Source: Hevea brasiliensis
Taxonomy: Eukaryota > Streptophyta > Magnoliopsida > Malpighiales > Euphorbiaceae
NCBI RefSeq assembly: GCF_030052815.1
Contig: NC_079510.1
Span: 25,976,823 to 26,040,822 of the forward strand
Direction: 5' to 3'
DNA length: 64,000 nucleotides
This document shows positions 1 to 12,879 of this stretch, in pieces; position 1 is the stretch's first letter; the number at the start of each line of letters is the position of its first letter. The notes under the pieces are model-generated. The model had not been told where the DNA came from, ran no database searches, and saw nothing but the letters and a program-made list of their open reading frames with translations. Position numbers and translations under genes: made by a program.

Positions 1-119
1 GGAAATTTATAATAAAAGATCCAAATGACTCAATAAGGGATTGCAAGATCAAATCTATCTGAAATGAGAAGTCCATTGTGAACTCAAGTGCCTCAAGTTG
101 CTCAATAAGCCTGATCATC
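1..119 (-). pseudogene. Copia gag fragment, cut by the element starting at 120
   Basis: Read on the minus strand, this matches the gag segment of the copia elements in this window (plus-strand copy near 4017-4130, minus-strand copy near 47110-47225). The match stops abruptly where a copia LTR begins at 120. It is the edge of an older minus-strand copia element that continues outside the window and was the insertion target of the next element. It has no open frame of its own. Confidence 0.7.
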
Positions 120-2148
120 TATTAGTAGTATGCTCTAGAGCATATCATGAAATTTGTATCTTATAAAATTTTTATTCCCTTTTAATGGCAAGTATATTTT
201 CTTTTAATATAAATTGTTTATATTTAATTGAAAATGTCCTTTAACAACTTGTTAAATGTTTCATTCTTAAGGTGTTAAGAATATGGGTGATAAAACATTC
301 TAGTGCAAGTGTTATAAATTTTGGTTCACAATCTAGGATACCTCATTAGGCATGATTTATCCAGATAGATCATCACCTTTGTTTATTTCCATGGATTAGA
401 ATGAGATACTAATAAGATAGAATGGTGAGTCTCATACCATATGAAAATTATGGTGGGCACTTATGAGATAAGCAAGTTAAACCAATGACATGAATATGAT
501 ATGTACATGCAGTTTACTCTTGTCAATACAATGTTATATAGATCATAATAGTGCATATAATCTCTTGACCTGAGATAACACAGTTATCTTGTGTATACGT
601 GATTTGAGTTTGATACTGCTTTCATGCTTATATAAGGTATGAGTATATGGGCATATGTTGGCTCCAACTAGTTATATATGGAGATAGGTGTTAGTCAAGA
701 TGGGATCTGTTACCTTAAGTAAATAGAGATAAAATCCTATATCCATTTAAATTGTTCTTGATAAGTCAAGTTCTTGGCCAAGAAAGATTAGACTTAGTCA
801 GAAAGGAGTTTCTGACTGGATAGTCTTATTAATAAAGAATTAGAATTAAAATGAGAGCATATGATTCTAAGTATCAAGAGTTTGACATAAAACCATGACT
901 CTAGTTAGAATTGAGGTTTCGTAATGGAGAGATTTTAGTGCATGGTATGTATGATCAAGGTTCATAAATTAAGAAATAATTCATAACTAATTGGGTAGTT
1001 ATGATACACTATGCTAAGTGTCAATCATGATTTATGAGAACTACAAATGAAAAGGAAATTTTATTTTAAGTGTGGAATAGTTCTAATAATATTAAAGAGT
1101 TAATATTATTCTCATTATCAATTAGTAATAAACCTAGTAAGTTACACACATAAGAACAATATAACCAAACAAAATTAATTTGATTAATTAATTAAATGAT
1201 TTAGTTAATTAATCAAATTAATATATTTAGTTTGCAATTAAATTGTAAAGTCCCTAGCATTACTTGAAACTAAATTTATTTATGGAATAATTCAAGTTAA
1301 TATTTAAAGTGTTTAAATATAACCTTGATTAATTTTTCATAAGGTAAGAAAAGAAATTAATTTGATTAATTTGACTGAGTTTGACTTGGTCAAAAGAGAG
1401 AGAAAGTGATGGTTAATTAGTAATTTACAAAATACTAATTAATTAAAATTTTAATTCTATAATTATCTTATTTTGACAAGTGGCCAAATTAAAGTTAGAA
1501 AACTCATTTAATAACTAAATTAAATTTGGACACTTGTAAAATTAATTTTAATTAAGGAAATTAAAATAAATAAAAGGAGAGAAAGAAAAGAAAAAGGTGT
1601 CTTCTTCTACCTCTCCTTTTGGCCATCCCCTTTCTCTCTCTAAAGAACCAAATTTCCATTTTCTTCATTTTCTTATGTGCTTAATTCAAGAGAGATTAAT
1701 TGTTGTAACTCTTGAATTGAATGGTGAGAAAGTGTTTCTCTTCACTTCCATAAGATTAAATCCTAGAAAACCATAACTCCTTTGCTTACACAAGCTTGGC
1801 CAAATCAAGGGAAGCTCAAAGGAAATTTTGGTTCATTCAAGGAATCTTTGGTCATCTTGTTTGTGTGGACAAGCTAGAAGATCAACACTTGGTGATCTCA
1901 CTACCTAGATTACGTGGTTGAATTTGATTCTATGCCTAAGGGTAAATTTCCCTAAACTTTAACTTGTTAATTTTGGGATTTTAGTTTCCTAATGGCAATT
2001 AGGCATGTTAGCAATTGAGTTACAATTGTTGTAACCAAAATTATGTATTTTTGCAATACTATAAATTGTTTGTATGTATCGTATGAAATCCTAGATATGA
2101 GAAATTTTAAATTGCTAATTTTGCACCCTTAGATGCATTATTCTTTCA
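120..2148 (+). repeat. 5' LTR of copia element E
   Basis: The left edge matches the terminus of the other copia LTRs here (TGTTAGTAGTATGCTCTAGA-like, with its second base changed to A). The right edge is TTTCA, 2 bp before the primer binding site. At about 2.03 kb it is similar in length to the 2.1 kb LTRs of element C. Its sequence is well diverged from the H and I copies, consistent with an old insertion. Confidence 0.75.
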
Positions 2149-2150
2149 AT

Positions 2151-2162
2151 TGGTATTAGAGC
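2151..2162 (+). promoter_or_regulatory. Primer binding site (initiator-Met tRNA), element E
   Basis: TGGTATTAGAGC lies two bases after the LTR end. It differs by one transition from TGGTATCAGAGC, the complement of the 3' end of plant initiator-methionine tRNA that primes minus-strand synthesis in most plant LTR retrotransposons. It fixes the LTR edge and the plus orientation. Confidence 0.75.
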
Positions 2163-3615
2163 TACCCTAATTTGCTATTAGGAACTTTAATTCATGTTAT
2201 ATGATGTTTGGGACTAATGAAAGTTATATTGGATGAAAGTTAGAATAAGAAAAATTCAAGAGAAAATGCCAATTTTGAATTCGGCCCATGTTGTGAACAT
2301 GTGTAATTAAATATTGCTTTTATGGTTTTTTCTTATTTTTCTTGATGGTTAAAATATTTAATCAAAATCCCAACATAAATATAGCATTCTTATGAATGAG
2401 ATTTATGAGAAATTAATTTAATTTTGAATATTAGATATTTAGAATTAAATTTCATATTCAAGAGTTAGATGTGTAAAAATGCATGAAGGATGATCATGGA
2501 CTTAGATAAACCTATGTGATTGGTTTATTCATTATATTTTATGGGATTACGATAATCAATTTATTATTTGCAAAGGGATGTATCATAAAGTGGTTATAAT
2601 TAGTCCTAGGATGTAAATTTTTTTATTTGGGCTTGCATGCTCAATTCTTTTATATTTTTTACCTTGGTATGCCAAGGATATATTATGTAATTGGCTTTGG
2701 TGGAGATTACAAGAAGACAAAAAGCTTAAATCAAGACTAGAGGGAGCACAAGATTTCAAGAATTAAATATTATCAAGCACAGTTCCAATAGATGAATATC
2801 AATCTAGGATGCCTTGAAATCTAATCCTTATGGCTAGGATTGGATTCCTATAAAATAGTCCATGATCATGCCTTTTACATTATTGTTGATGAATGTATGT
2901 ATGAGATATGTATGTTCATGAATGTATATGAGATATGCATGAAAATGGTTAATGTGCAAAGTGAGACCAAATAGTAATTAAGTCAGCTAAGAAATCATCC
3001 AATCAAATGATTAAGTTAGTAATGGTGTAATTTTGGAAATTACATGATGGCTCTCCACTAAGGCAATTATTTAAGAAATTTTAAACAATTACATTATTGG
3101 TTATGGTTACATAGGAATGATGTATTTGGTTTAAGAGAATTTCTTGAAATAATTGTTAAACATGAGATGTTGTGAGCATGTAAATACTTTAATTGTCAAG
3201 AATAGATGTACCTAAGATCATTAAGGCTCAAATTTGCATGTTCACTGACTTAGTGGGCTTAACTTAACTAATACAAAAAAAAACCAAGAATGGATGTACC
3301 TGAGGGTTTAAGCATTAGGAGAAAAATAAATTATTAAACCTTATATGAGATGTGAAGAGTAAAGTGTTACCCACTAATAAATTATTATGAATCCAAGAAC
3401 AAATGTACTTGAGGATAATTAACAATATGTAAGAATTGAATCACTCACTAGAAATCCACCCCAATTAGGATTTCCATTTCCTACTTTGGAAGTGTAGGAT
3501 TCGCCAAATTAGTGGGAGAACCAATTTAATTAAAAAACCATGATCATTTTGGTTAGTTACATGGTACAATATACTAATTTGAATCTTATTATTTTCTACA
3601 GTTTAATCTGATAAA
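2163..3615 (+). other. Untranslated leader of element E with repeated motif
   Basis: AT-rich leader without an open frame. Between about 3190 and 3420 a motif of the form CAAGAAT(A/G)GATGTACCTGAG occurs three times, imperfectly (near 3197, 3285 and 3392). The same motif is found three times in the leader of copia element C on the other strand (47830-48060), so it is shared by the family. Its function is unknown; packaging or RNA structure are possibilities. Confidence 0.5.
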
Positions 3616-4500
3616 ATGACAACACAACCATCCAATGTTTTAGCTGGCATACTTGATAACAATAGGCTAATTGGGCTTAATGTTTTGGATTGGTTGAGAA
3701 ATCTAAAGATTATTTTGAATTTAGAGCATGTAGCATACATTCTAGATTATAAAGTTCCTGATCCTTCACTAGATGGGGCAACACCAGAGGAACAAAACAC
3801 TTTAGATATATGGAAGGAGCATAACATGCAAGCTAGGTGCTATACATTAGCTTCTATAACTCATTAGTTATAGAAGCAACATGAGAAAATGTAGTCTACA
3901 TCAGAAATTCTAGATCACCTGCAAGATTTATATAGTGAGCATAGCAAGAATGTTAGATATGAGATATCTAGGTAGCTATTCAGGATAAGGATGATGGAAG
4001 GTATGAATGTGGGAGATCATGTGCACAAAATAATCAGGCTTATTAAGCAGCTTGAGGCACTTAATTTTACTATAGATTTGACATTGTAAACAGATTTAAT
4101 CTTGCAATCCCTTCCAGAGTCATTTGTATCTTTTATCACAAATTTCCATATGACAAAATAGGAATGCACTTTGGCTGGTTTGCTGAATTTGCTGGTCATT
4201 GCATAGAACAATATGCCTGGGAATAAGGGAAAAGAAATTGCTTTAGTTGCTTCTTTTTTTAGAAAGTCTAGAAAGAAGAAAAGCAACAAAAAGAAGAAAA
4301 CTTTTGTCCCTAGTCCTTTTGGTAGAATTGCCAAAAACCAATTCTAGAAGAAAAAGAAAGTTTAAGCTGTTGCTAACAAAGGAAAATGTTTCCATTATCA
4401 GAAGGATGGTCACTAGAAAAAGAACTGCCCAGAGTATTTGGCATCTTTGAAGGACAAGAAGGATAAGCCTTCAGAAGATATGTTCATATCTTGTTATTTA
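3616..4500 (+). pseudogene. Copia gag (capsid/nucleocapsid), broken
   Basis: The start is the ATG at 3616 after the leader. The first 83 codons are open and contain the capsid N-terminus typical of plant copia gag (LDNNRL, then LNLEHVAYILD). Stops then interrupt the frame, but gag homology continues to about 4450. The nucleocapsid zinc knuckle is recognisable near 4386-4437 as K-C-F-H-Y-Q with H and C downstream. The second cysteine is Tyr and a stop sits after the His, so the CCHC finger is destroyed. No functional capsid protein can be made. Confidence 0.75.
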
Positions 4501-7206
4501 GGTTTTAATAATACTCATAGTTCATCTAAAGCTTGGGTTTAAGATACCAGTGTAAGTTCTCACATATGTTTTGATATGCAAGAACTAGCAAGTAGTGAAA
4601 GCTTGGATGCACAAGATGTTAAACTTCGAATTGGCAATGGAGCAACTATTGCAGCATCGGCCATAGGGTCTAAATCAATATATCTAAAAATATATGTTTT
4701 GCTTTTGGATCATATTCGGTATGTACCTGATGCTTTCAAAAATATCATTTCTATATCTAGTTTGACTGGTAATGGATATGAAATTCATTTCATAGATGAT
4801 GTTTGCAATATTTATTTTAGAAATAAAATTATTGGTAATTTATAAGATGGTCTTTATTATTTGGATAATGAAAATGAAATAAATCCAAGTAATCAAATTG
4901 AGTTTAATGCCATCATTGAAACTAAATCAAGTCCAAAACAACTTTAGCACTTAAGATTAGGTCATATTGCAGAAGATAGGATTATAAAATTGGAGAAGAT
5001 GGAGATTTTATCTTCATTAGGTTCTGAACCTACTCCAACTTATGAATCCTGCCTTTAAGGCAAAATGATTAGATCACATTTTGTTGGACAAGGGTTAAGG
5101 GCTAAAGAAGTTTTGGAGCTAGTACATAGTGATGTATGTGGCCCATTTAAAGAAACTGCAAGAGGAGGGTTTTACTACTTCATTACCTTTACAGATGATA
5201 AATCAAGGTATGAGTATTTATATTTAATGAAATACAAACATGAATCCTTTAAAAAGTTTAAAGAATTAAAATCAGAAGTAGAAAAACAAACAGAAAAAAG
5301 TATTAAAAATCTAAGATTAGATCAAGGAGGTGAATACTTAAGTACTGAATTCAATGAGTTCTTAAAAACACATGGCATCATTTCTCAATTAACTTCTCCT
5401 GGAACGCCATAGTTAAATGGTGTATCTGAATGGAGAAATCATACTCTATTGGATATGGTACAAAGTATGATGAGCTATACCAACCTTCTAATCTTCTTAT
5501 GGGAATTTGCATTAGAAACAGCTTTGTACCTTCTTAATCGTGTCGCTCCCAAATTAGTCTCTTCAACCCCATATGAGATATGGCAAGAAAAACAACCAAG
5601 TCTTAAACATGTTAAGATTTGGGATTGTCTAGTTCATATTAAAAAGCTAAAGACTGATAAATTGGAAACAAAATAAAAAAAGGGATAGTTTGTTGGATAT
5701 CTGAAAGATAGTTTTAGATATTATTTTTATATTCCTTCATTACAAAGAATTTTGATAAGTAGAGATGTTATTTTTCTTGAGAAAGAGTTTATTCAAGAAG
5801 GTGACAAAGGAAGGAAGATAGAATTAGAATTAGAGAATTCTGACCAACAAACAGATAAAATGGATATTGATCCATCCAAGGAGCCTAAACCTATTGATGA
5901 TGTCTCCACATCAATTTCTCGAAGATCAAGTAGAATATCTCATCCTCCGAATAGATATAGATTTCTTTCATAAAAATGAACAAGGGTTGTTTGTTCATGA
6001 AGAAGCAGATAATGGTGATGATCCTATAACTTATGAAGAAACTATATTAGATATAGACTCTTCAAAATGGATTGAGGCCATGAAAGTTGAAATGGATTCC
6101 ATATATAAGAATCAAGTTTGGGATCTTGTAGACCCACCTGAAGGTATTGTACCAATAGGGAATAAATGGGTTTTCAAGTGGAAAATTGGTTCTAAAAGAA
6201 AGGTAGAAACCTATCAAGCAATGCTAGTAGCAAAAGGGTTTCACCAAAGGCAAGGGATTGATCATGAAGAAACATTCTCGCCTTTATGGGCAATAGCCGC
6301 ATACTATAATTATGAGATTTGGCAAATGGATGTCAAAACTTCTTTCCTCAATGGATATAGAGAAAAACATTTTCATGGAATAACTTAAGGGTTTTGAATC
6401 CAAGGATGATTCTAAAGTATGCAAACTTAAAAGATCCATTTATAGTCTAAAATAAGCTTCAAGGATTTGGAACATTCATTTTGATAAAGCCATTAAATCT
6501 TTTGGTTTTATTAAAAATGAGGATGAGTCATGTGTGTATAAGAAGGTTAGTGGGAGTGCACTCACTTTCCTCATCTTGTATGTGGATGATATATTATTAA
6601 TGGGTAATGATATCGGAATGCTAGCAACAATAAAAATTTGACTGTCTAATACTTTGTTAATGAAAGACTTAGAGAAAGTAACCTATATTCTAGGAATTCA
6701 TATCTACAAAGATAGATCAAAAAGAATGATAGGTTTTTCCCAAAGTCTATACTTGGAAAATGTGTTAAAGAGGTTTAATATGCTTGATTCCAAGAGAGGA
6801 TTATTGCCTGTAAGGCACGATATCCATCTTTCCAAAGAAATGTCACCAAAGACACCTAAGGAAAGAGAAAAGATGGCAAGAATTCCATATACTTTGGTAA
6901 TTGGAAGTCTTATGTATGTTATACTATGTACAAGGTTGGATATCGCTTATGTTATTAGTTTGACTAGCAGGTTCAACCCAATCCAGGTTTAGAACACTAG
7001 ACTGCAGTCATGAATATCCTTAAGCACTTAAAAAGAACTAAGGATTTACTCTTGATATATGAAGGAGGTGATTTACAACTAGATGGATTATAGATTTTGA
7101 TTTTCAATTAGAAGTGGATGATAGAAAGTTTATTTCAAGTTTTGTGTTTATTTATAATGGAGGAGCAGTTAGCTAGAAAAGTTCCAAGCAGACAACAACT
7201 GTAGAT
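4501..7206 (+). pseudogene. Copia pol (PR-IN-RT-RNase H), broken and 3' truncated
   Basis: The protease region lies at about 4530-4850. The expected D-S/T-G triad reads D-T-S near 4545, so the active site looks altered. GAG-pre-integrase (HLRLGH) starts near 4947 and the integrase core spans about 5090-5680 (HSDVCGPF, then DQGGEYLS where an active element has DRGGEYLS). RT runs from about 6010, with QVWDLVDPP and the catalytic YVDDILL at 6579-6599. RNase H begins near 6650 and homology stops at 7206. Stop codons and frameshifts occur throughout, for example after GTP at 5410 and after ASIKI near 6640. Confidence 0.8.
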
Positions 7207-10200
7207 CATTTGTAATCAATACAGAGATCAATAGCAATCAACTTACGCGAATATCACTAGAAAGATGATGGGAATAGAGCACACCGATCCAATATTTGAA
7301 TAGCCCCAACCCTATTTAACAACTTGTCGACACTTCCATTATCGGCTAAAGTAGTAGTAGTAGCAACTTTGGATAATGTAACTACAATAACTACCTTTCC
7401 ATCCCTCTTGGCTGTAACACCCCTATTTGCATAGCCTGGTATATTTTACTATTCTGGTGATCGATGTCAATCTGGATAATTAAGGGGATTAGAATCACAT
7501 CTAAGACACCTAGAGAAGCCCTGAACACAAACAATTAGTAATTGTCAGTTAGTTAAGTATAAATAAGAAAAACAAAACACGAGAAGTTAAATAAGCCGAG
7601 AGTCACAGCGATGGGTGACCTTCTCGGGAAGGACTGCGAGGTCTATTTAAACTCAAATTTTGAACCGTAAAATGTGACACCGCTATCCTTAGGACTATTA
7701 CAAACATAGTGGAAAAGAGAAAATCATGAAAAAAAATTGTTAAGCCTGTCAAATAATTAGGTCAGGGATCCGAAAGAAATATTGAATTATTTGCAAACCA
7801 AATCAAATTGGCGAGGGGCAATTTGGTCAATTGACCCCTGAACCTGACTCCTGACCTAACTGTCAAATAAAATCGGAGAAAAAAAAATTTTGAAATTGGG
7901 AATTAAATTAAAGAACTAATGGAAAAAAAAAAGAAAAAGAAAAAGTTGAAAAAGTAAAAAGGTTTATTACGTCATGCATGACATCATGCATAATGCAATA
8001 AACTTAATAATTGAAAATTTGAAATTTTCATTGGATAATTGTGGATTAAAGTAGATTAAAAATACAAAAAAGAAAAGAAAAAAAAAATAAAACAAAAGTC
8101 TTCTTCTTCTCCATATTGTCGGCTCACTTCTCCCTCACCCTCTCCCTCTCTAAACCTCCATGAAAGCTCATTTGTGAGCTTGAAGAAACCTAATTTCAGC
8201 CATAGCAATTGCACGGTCCTTAATTAAACCTTGTTTGAGCAACTAGAAAGGAAGATTAATCAAGAAATTTTGAAAGAAAGTGAAGGATTGGGTGGTTGAA
8301 TTTCAAAGAGAAAGGCTAGTAAGCTAAACTTTGTAGTTCTAGTTTAATTATGGTATTTATAGTTGAATAAACTTAGAAATTATGAAAAATGGAAAAGAAA
8401 ACAACTGTTGGAGGACTATATGTGAATTTTGGCTAGCCTATGCAGGGGAATGATTTGCATGAGTTTGATTGAATTAAACATGTTAGAAAGCTTGAATGAG
8501 TTGAGAAAGTATGTTTATATGTTTTGATTTAGTAAAATATAACAAAATTAGTGAGTTAGGGTTTTAGACCTAGGGTTTGGGAGACAAAACTTTGAGAATT
8601 GGTCAAATGGTGTATTTGACCTAGTTTGAGCTGAAAAATGGTCATGTATGACCAATTGTGGTATGTTGTAAGTGTTGGAATCAAATAGAGATTCAGATTG
8701 GATATGGTCATTATGCAGGCAGCATGACCTAGGTCCCTTTCAGGGACCAAAACTGAAAATTTACTAACCCAATTGGTGTGAGGCCAGTTGGGAATGAAAC
8801 TAGACACAAAATGGCACATTTTTCATTTAGGAAACATGCCCAGAAAGTGACCAAAACCTAGTGAACAAATTGACCAAATCCGAAAATGGGTATTCTGCCC
8901 TGTACAAAAATGACTAAATGAACAATGTTTATTCATTTGGCCATATCTTGGGCTGGGCAGGTCCAAATGACCTGAAATTTTACCAGTATAAAGCTGAGAT
9001 ATAGACCTACAACTTTCATGAAGAATACAAACCCAAATTTTTCCCTTAACGAACTCATTTAGCCACCCAAATTTAGTGACCTAAAACTGCCAGAACCAGT
9101 TTTGGTGCCCAGAAAATCTGGGTTAGACCAATCCGGCCAGCCATGTTCAAATGGCTATAACTTGAGCTAAAAAACTCCAAATGGAGTGATTCAAAAAGGG
9201 AAATAAAGTTAAGACAATAAGGAACAACTTCTATGAAGAAAACTTAGCCAAATTCTAACAGCAACATGACCAATGAAACAGTGCAAAATAGGACACCAAA
9301 ATTGAAAATTTGAAATTTGTACCTAAAAGACTCAAGATTGGAGAAAATGACCAAAACTAACAAGTTAGGTAACCAAATTTGGTATGTGGGTATAATTGGA
9401 TTTTCCATACCTATTAAGCATAAGAAAGTCAATATTTTGACTTGAATAATACCATGAATAGTAACCTCAACATGAAAATTTTTAAGAATGTAAGTTTAAG
9501 CATATTGGGGCTAGAATTGAACATATATGAATTAATTATTGGAATTATTGTGAGGCAAAGATACTAAGACACTATAAATTTTGTGTTTCAGCTGAAAAAG
9601 ACCCGGAAGGTCTAAGAGACTGAGTCAAGGCCTAGAGGTGACTCACGTCAGGTTTGTACACAATAAATCCTATTTCATCATTTCTTATTACCGATTTGAT
9701 TGGGTATGAAATTATAAAATATTGTGGAATTGATTTGAATTATGTTGACTTGAGTCATTTTGGTGGTTGGGAGTTGTGAAAACAATTATTGGAAGTGTTT
9801 TTACAGGTTTTTGAAGAACTGTTTTCTCAAAATACAAACGGCACTTTGCCGAAATTTTTCCAAAAATTATGGACAAATAAAAATGGACAAAAATTTTTAC
9901 TAGTTTTGAAACTTCAATTAAATATTTTTAATTCCTACCAAAATGCTCACCACTTCTAAAAAGTAAGAAATTGGTTTTAAAATCCCTTGTAGGGTACTTA
10001 ATGAGTTATCGGTAGGTGAAGTTTGGTAGTTCATTAGGTATTCTATGGGATCATGTTATGCTTTACAGAGGGGTAAGGTGTGACATTGGCTTTCTTTTGT
10101 GTGGCCTTTTTCTTGTTGGCATTGGACATAATCCTGAAAACCTTCAAAAACCAAAAATCTTTAAGACCTTTAAAACCCAAAAAGAAAAGGCAACTAAAAT

Positions 10201-10430
10201 GCTAAAAAAGAATCCATGGATTAAAAAGTAAAATAGAATACAAACCTTAGATAGAAGAGGAGAGAACTTATCTAAGTGTAGAATAAAAGTGAATGGATTT
10301 AGGTTTTCACTTGTTTATGAATTATTTAGTGGTACGTGGGGTGAGAGGAGCAAAACTCAATGATTAGTGTTACGAAAAAAATATGGTTTATTTATAGAGG
10401 AAGGTAAGTGAAGAGATAACACATGTAGGG
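7207..10430 (-). pseudogene. ABCF1-like gene fragment: first coding exon with leader, split by a solo LTR
   Basis: Removing the solo LTR at 7413-10085 leaves a minus-strand exon starting with ATG at 10129. It reads MSNANKKKATQKKAKR, and later SVDKLLNRVGAIQILDR. After a small frameshift it continues VLYSHHLSSDIR and ends at 7247 in front of a perfect donor GTAAGT (7246-7241). This matches my memory of the N-terminus of plant ABCF1/GCN20-type ATPases (a Lys/Ala-rich start, then VLCSHPLSRDIR), cytosolic proteins linked to translation. Upstream on the minus strand are an acceptor-like TTTTCAG just before the ATG, a possible leader intron, and a TATA-like CTATAAATAAA at 10396-10386. The piece therefore looks genomic, not processed. 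The ATP-binding domains are absent, so it is not functional. Confidence 0.65.
7413..10085 (+). mobile_element. Solo LTR L, Ty3/gypsy, TSD TTGGC
   Basis: It begins TGTAACACCCC and ends GGTAAGGTGTGACA. It is flanked by identical 5-bp repeats TTGGC at 7408-7412 and 10086-10090. No internal gag-pol sequence is present, so this is a solo LTR left by LTR-LTR recombination. Its 2.67 kb aligns end to end with the A-family LTRs at 17409 and 34805. The start CCTATTTGCATAGCCTGG and the block around GGAGTGATTCAAAAA are shared. It lies inside the ABCF1-like exon. Confidence 0.9.
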
Positions 10431-10660
10431 TAGTTTTCTAGTTATTTAAGTCCAAAAAAAGCTTAGGCCACTTAAAATTGAGCCCAAGAGGCCCATCTCA
10501 AGTCATGTCATTTTAACACTGGCCTCGAGCTTTGAGGAAGGAAAGAAATAGCCCTTGTCACTTATTACTTTTAAGTAAAAATTCATTTTCTTTTGGCAAG
10601 GTTTGATTTATGATGATGTTGGACTAAGGGTGTAAACAAACCAAACTGCTTATGAGCTAC
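10431..10660. other. Intergenic, left end of a DNA-transposon-like repeat
   Basis: No gene is visible. From about 10627 the text GGGTGTAAACAAACC appears, followed by a GAGCTAC block. This resembles the ends of non-autonomous hAT-like elements of plants, which combine a GGGTGTAAAC terminus with GAGCTCG-rich repeats. Similar GCTC-rich remnants lie at 12270-12490, 16600-16660 and 56095-56200. The element class and its other end are not settled. Confidence 0.35.
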
Positions 10661-12269
10661 TGATACATTTGTATCATATAGCTTTTTTAAAGCACTATTG
10701 CATTGCATTTCATAGCATTTAGATAGTCAATTATATGCATTTTATTTAGTTTCATTAGTTTTTGTTAATTTTGTTAATCTCTACTTAATTTTATATTTTC
10801 TGTATTTTTTCAGATGTTTTAAAGAAGATCCAAGGCATGAATTTTGGAGATAGGAGACTCAAGAAGGCCTACTACATAAGATTACAAGGTCATGTAAGCT
10901 TGAAGCTTGACCAGTGTAACTCCCTAGACAAGAGAATCTGAAGAAGGCATGGAGAAATCACAATACACTGGTCATCCAATAGACCTCGTGCAACTCACCA
11001 AACCTCGTGTAACCTTATGGAAGTCAAAACCTGAAGAACCTTAGAGAGATGACAGTACACGGGCCATGTGCATTGCCCCGTGTCCTACCCCCATGTAACT
11101 TGCTACCTTCCCTCAAATACGAAACTTGAAGTAGTCTAGAGACTTACACAGCCTAGGCCGTGTAAGTCTCTAGACTAGGGTCATGTAATGCCACACGGGC
11201 CGTGTACTTTGTCATAAAAGGACTTCTATTTTGACCTGAATTCTCTTTCACTCAGTCCCAATAGACTTTTAAGACTTTTGAAACTCTGAAACATGACTCT
11301 GAGGCACTTGATATAAATACTAAAAGATCGAAACATGTAGGGGAGTTAGTTTTTAGTTTGAAGAGTTCACCTCACATACAAACCCTAGTGTTCTAAGCAA
11401 TTTGGAGAGAATCTGCATCAAGCACAAGGACAAAGACTCCCAGCTAAAGTTTCAAATGTTCAAGGCTGTAGATCTTTGTTCTGGATTCTTTTGCAACATT
11501 CTTTCATATTGTTTTATGTTCTTTTACTTTAACTTCATTCTGTTTGTTAAACTCACCATAAGTGAGTAGTTTGTTTAATTCTAGGATTAGGAGAGTAGCA
11601 CTTTCATTTTCTGTTATGGATATATACTGAGTTTATTTAATGGCTTTGAGTTTTGTTCTTTAATTAAATATTTTGTATTCTTAATGCATGCTATGTGTTG
11701 GTACCCACTTAATCATGATATAAGATACTGATTGAAGAACTGAAAGGTAAAGGTTAATATTGGAAATTAGGACTTTGAACCTAGAAAATTAGATCTAAAA
11801 ATAGGCTAAAATCCTTTGTGGAGTTCCATAATTAATCAAAGAGCTTAAAGGATTTTATTTAATATTGATCACCATGAAAGTAGGGTTCAGGTTAATTAAA
11901 ACACAACTTAAGTGCCTTGAAAGAGAATTTAAGATATCTTAGGATTAATTTTCATCAAAGTAACAATTCTCAATCTCTTAAATAGGTGAAGTTAAGTCCA
12001 TAATAAAGTTGAAGTGTGAAATCTTAATTCTGGAGTTGTTTCAATTAATTGTTTTCTAAACTTAAGTTCATTAACTTGTCTTTTTTTTTTAATTCTCAGC
12101 ATCTGTAGTTAATTTAGATTTAACCTCTCAACATATTTGTTAGTTTAAATAGTCAAAGTTGTTATCTAACTTGGTACTTGTACCTATAAATTCCTCTTAA
12201 GATCGATACTCTACTCACTACTGTATTACTTGTTCGCAATTCGTGCACTTACGGGATTGTAAATTAGCA
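10661..12269 (+). mobile_element. Solo-LTR-like unit, Athila/Ogre-like Ty3/gypsy
   Basis: It opens with TGATACATTTGTATCA, a short inverted repeat typical of Tat/Athila-lineage LTRs, and closes with a block containing TCGCAATTCGTGCACTT before a terminal CA. The interior has several GTGTAA/CACGGG(C)CGTGT stretches (10980-11215) seen in such LTRs. No coding sequence or primer site follows. A target duplication is not clear: GCTAC precedes it and AGCTC follows nearby. The insertion separates two parts of a GAGCTC-rich repeat, so it is nested in it. Confidence 0.45.
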
Positions 12270-12500
12270 AATAGCTCTTGACCTAATAAAAGTTTAGCTT
12301 GGTTAAAAGACGAGCTGAGCTCAAACTCGATAGTATTTAGCTTGAGTTCGAGTTTTACCTCGACTTGTTTATAAGTTTATGAGCTGACTCGTTGAGTAGA
12401 CTAGTGAGTTGACTCATTAAATAGGCTCGTGAACTAGCTTATTGAATTGGCTCATGAGTTGGCCTGTGAATAAGCTTGTGAGCTAGGTCATTTACAAAAA
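12270..12500. repeat. Degenerate GCTCG-rich tandem repeats, roughly 22-25 bp
   Basis: Successive variants of GGCTCGTGAGCT and GACTCATTGAGT recur from about 12365 to 12490. They resume the GAGCTAC sequence interrupted at 10660. This is the subterminal repeat style of non-autonomous hAT-like or Mutator-like plant elements. No ORF is present. Confidence 0.45.
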
Positions 12501-12879
12501 CATTTACATTAATAATTATGCTTCATAATGTTGTGAATATATTTATTTTATTTATGATTGTTCTGAAACTAATATATTATTTAAAATTTTAATACAAATA
12601 TAGTTATTTCTACTTTAATTTTTTTATGAAAATAAAGTTAATTTGCATATATAAAATAAATTAGAATATTAAATAAATTCTCTTAATATAAAATAATATA
12701 TTATTATATAAAATTATGAGATAATCAAAATAAAATGTGCATTTATAAAATAGAATTTCTTGAAATTTAAATTTATTTTTTTTTATGACAAACCAAGTTA
12801 AATTTTATATGAGAAATAAATTTAGAATATTATATAATAAATATATAAAAACTATTTTAAATAATTTTATCTATACTAT

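Larger units (their letters stand above)
120..7206 (+). mobile_element. Ty1/copia element E, degenerate, 3' end missing
   Basis: The order is 5' LTR, primer binding site, long leader, gag, protease, integrase, reverse transcriptase and RNase H, which is the Ty1/copia order. The coding region aligns with copia element C (41961-51519, opposite strand) but holds many in-frame stops and frameshifts. Homology ends inside RNase H at about 7206, where ABCF1-like sequence starts, so the last part of pol and the 3' LTR are gone. It cannot be autonomous and is much older than element C. Confidence 0.85.
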
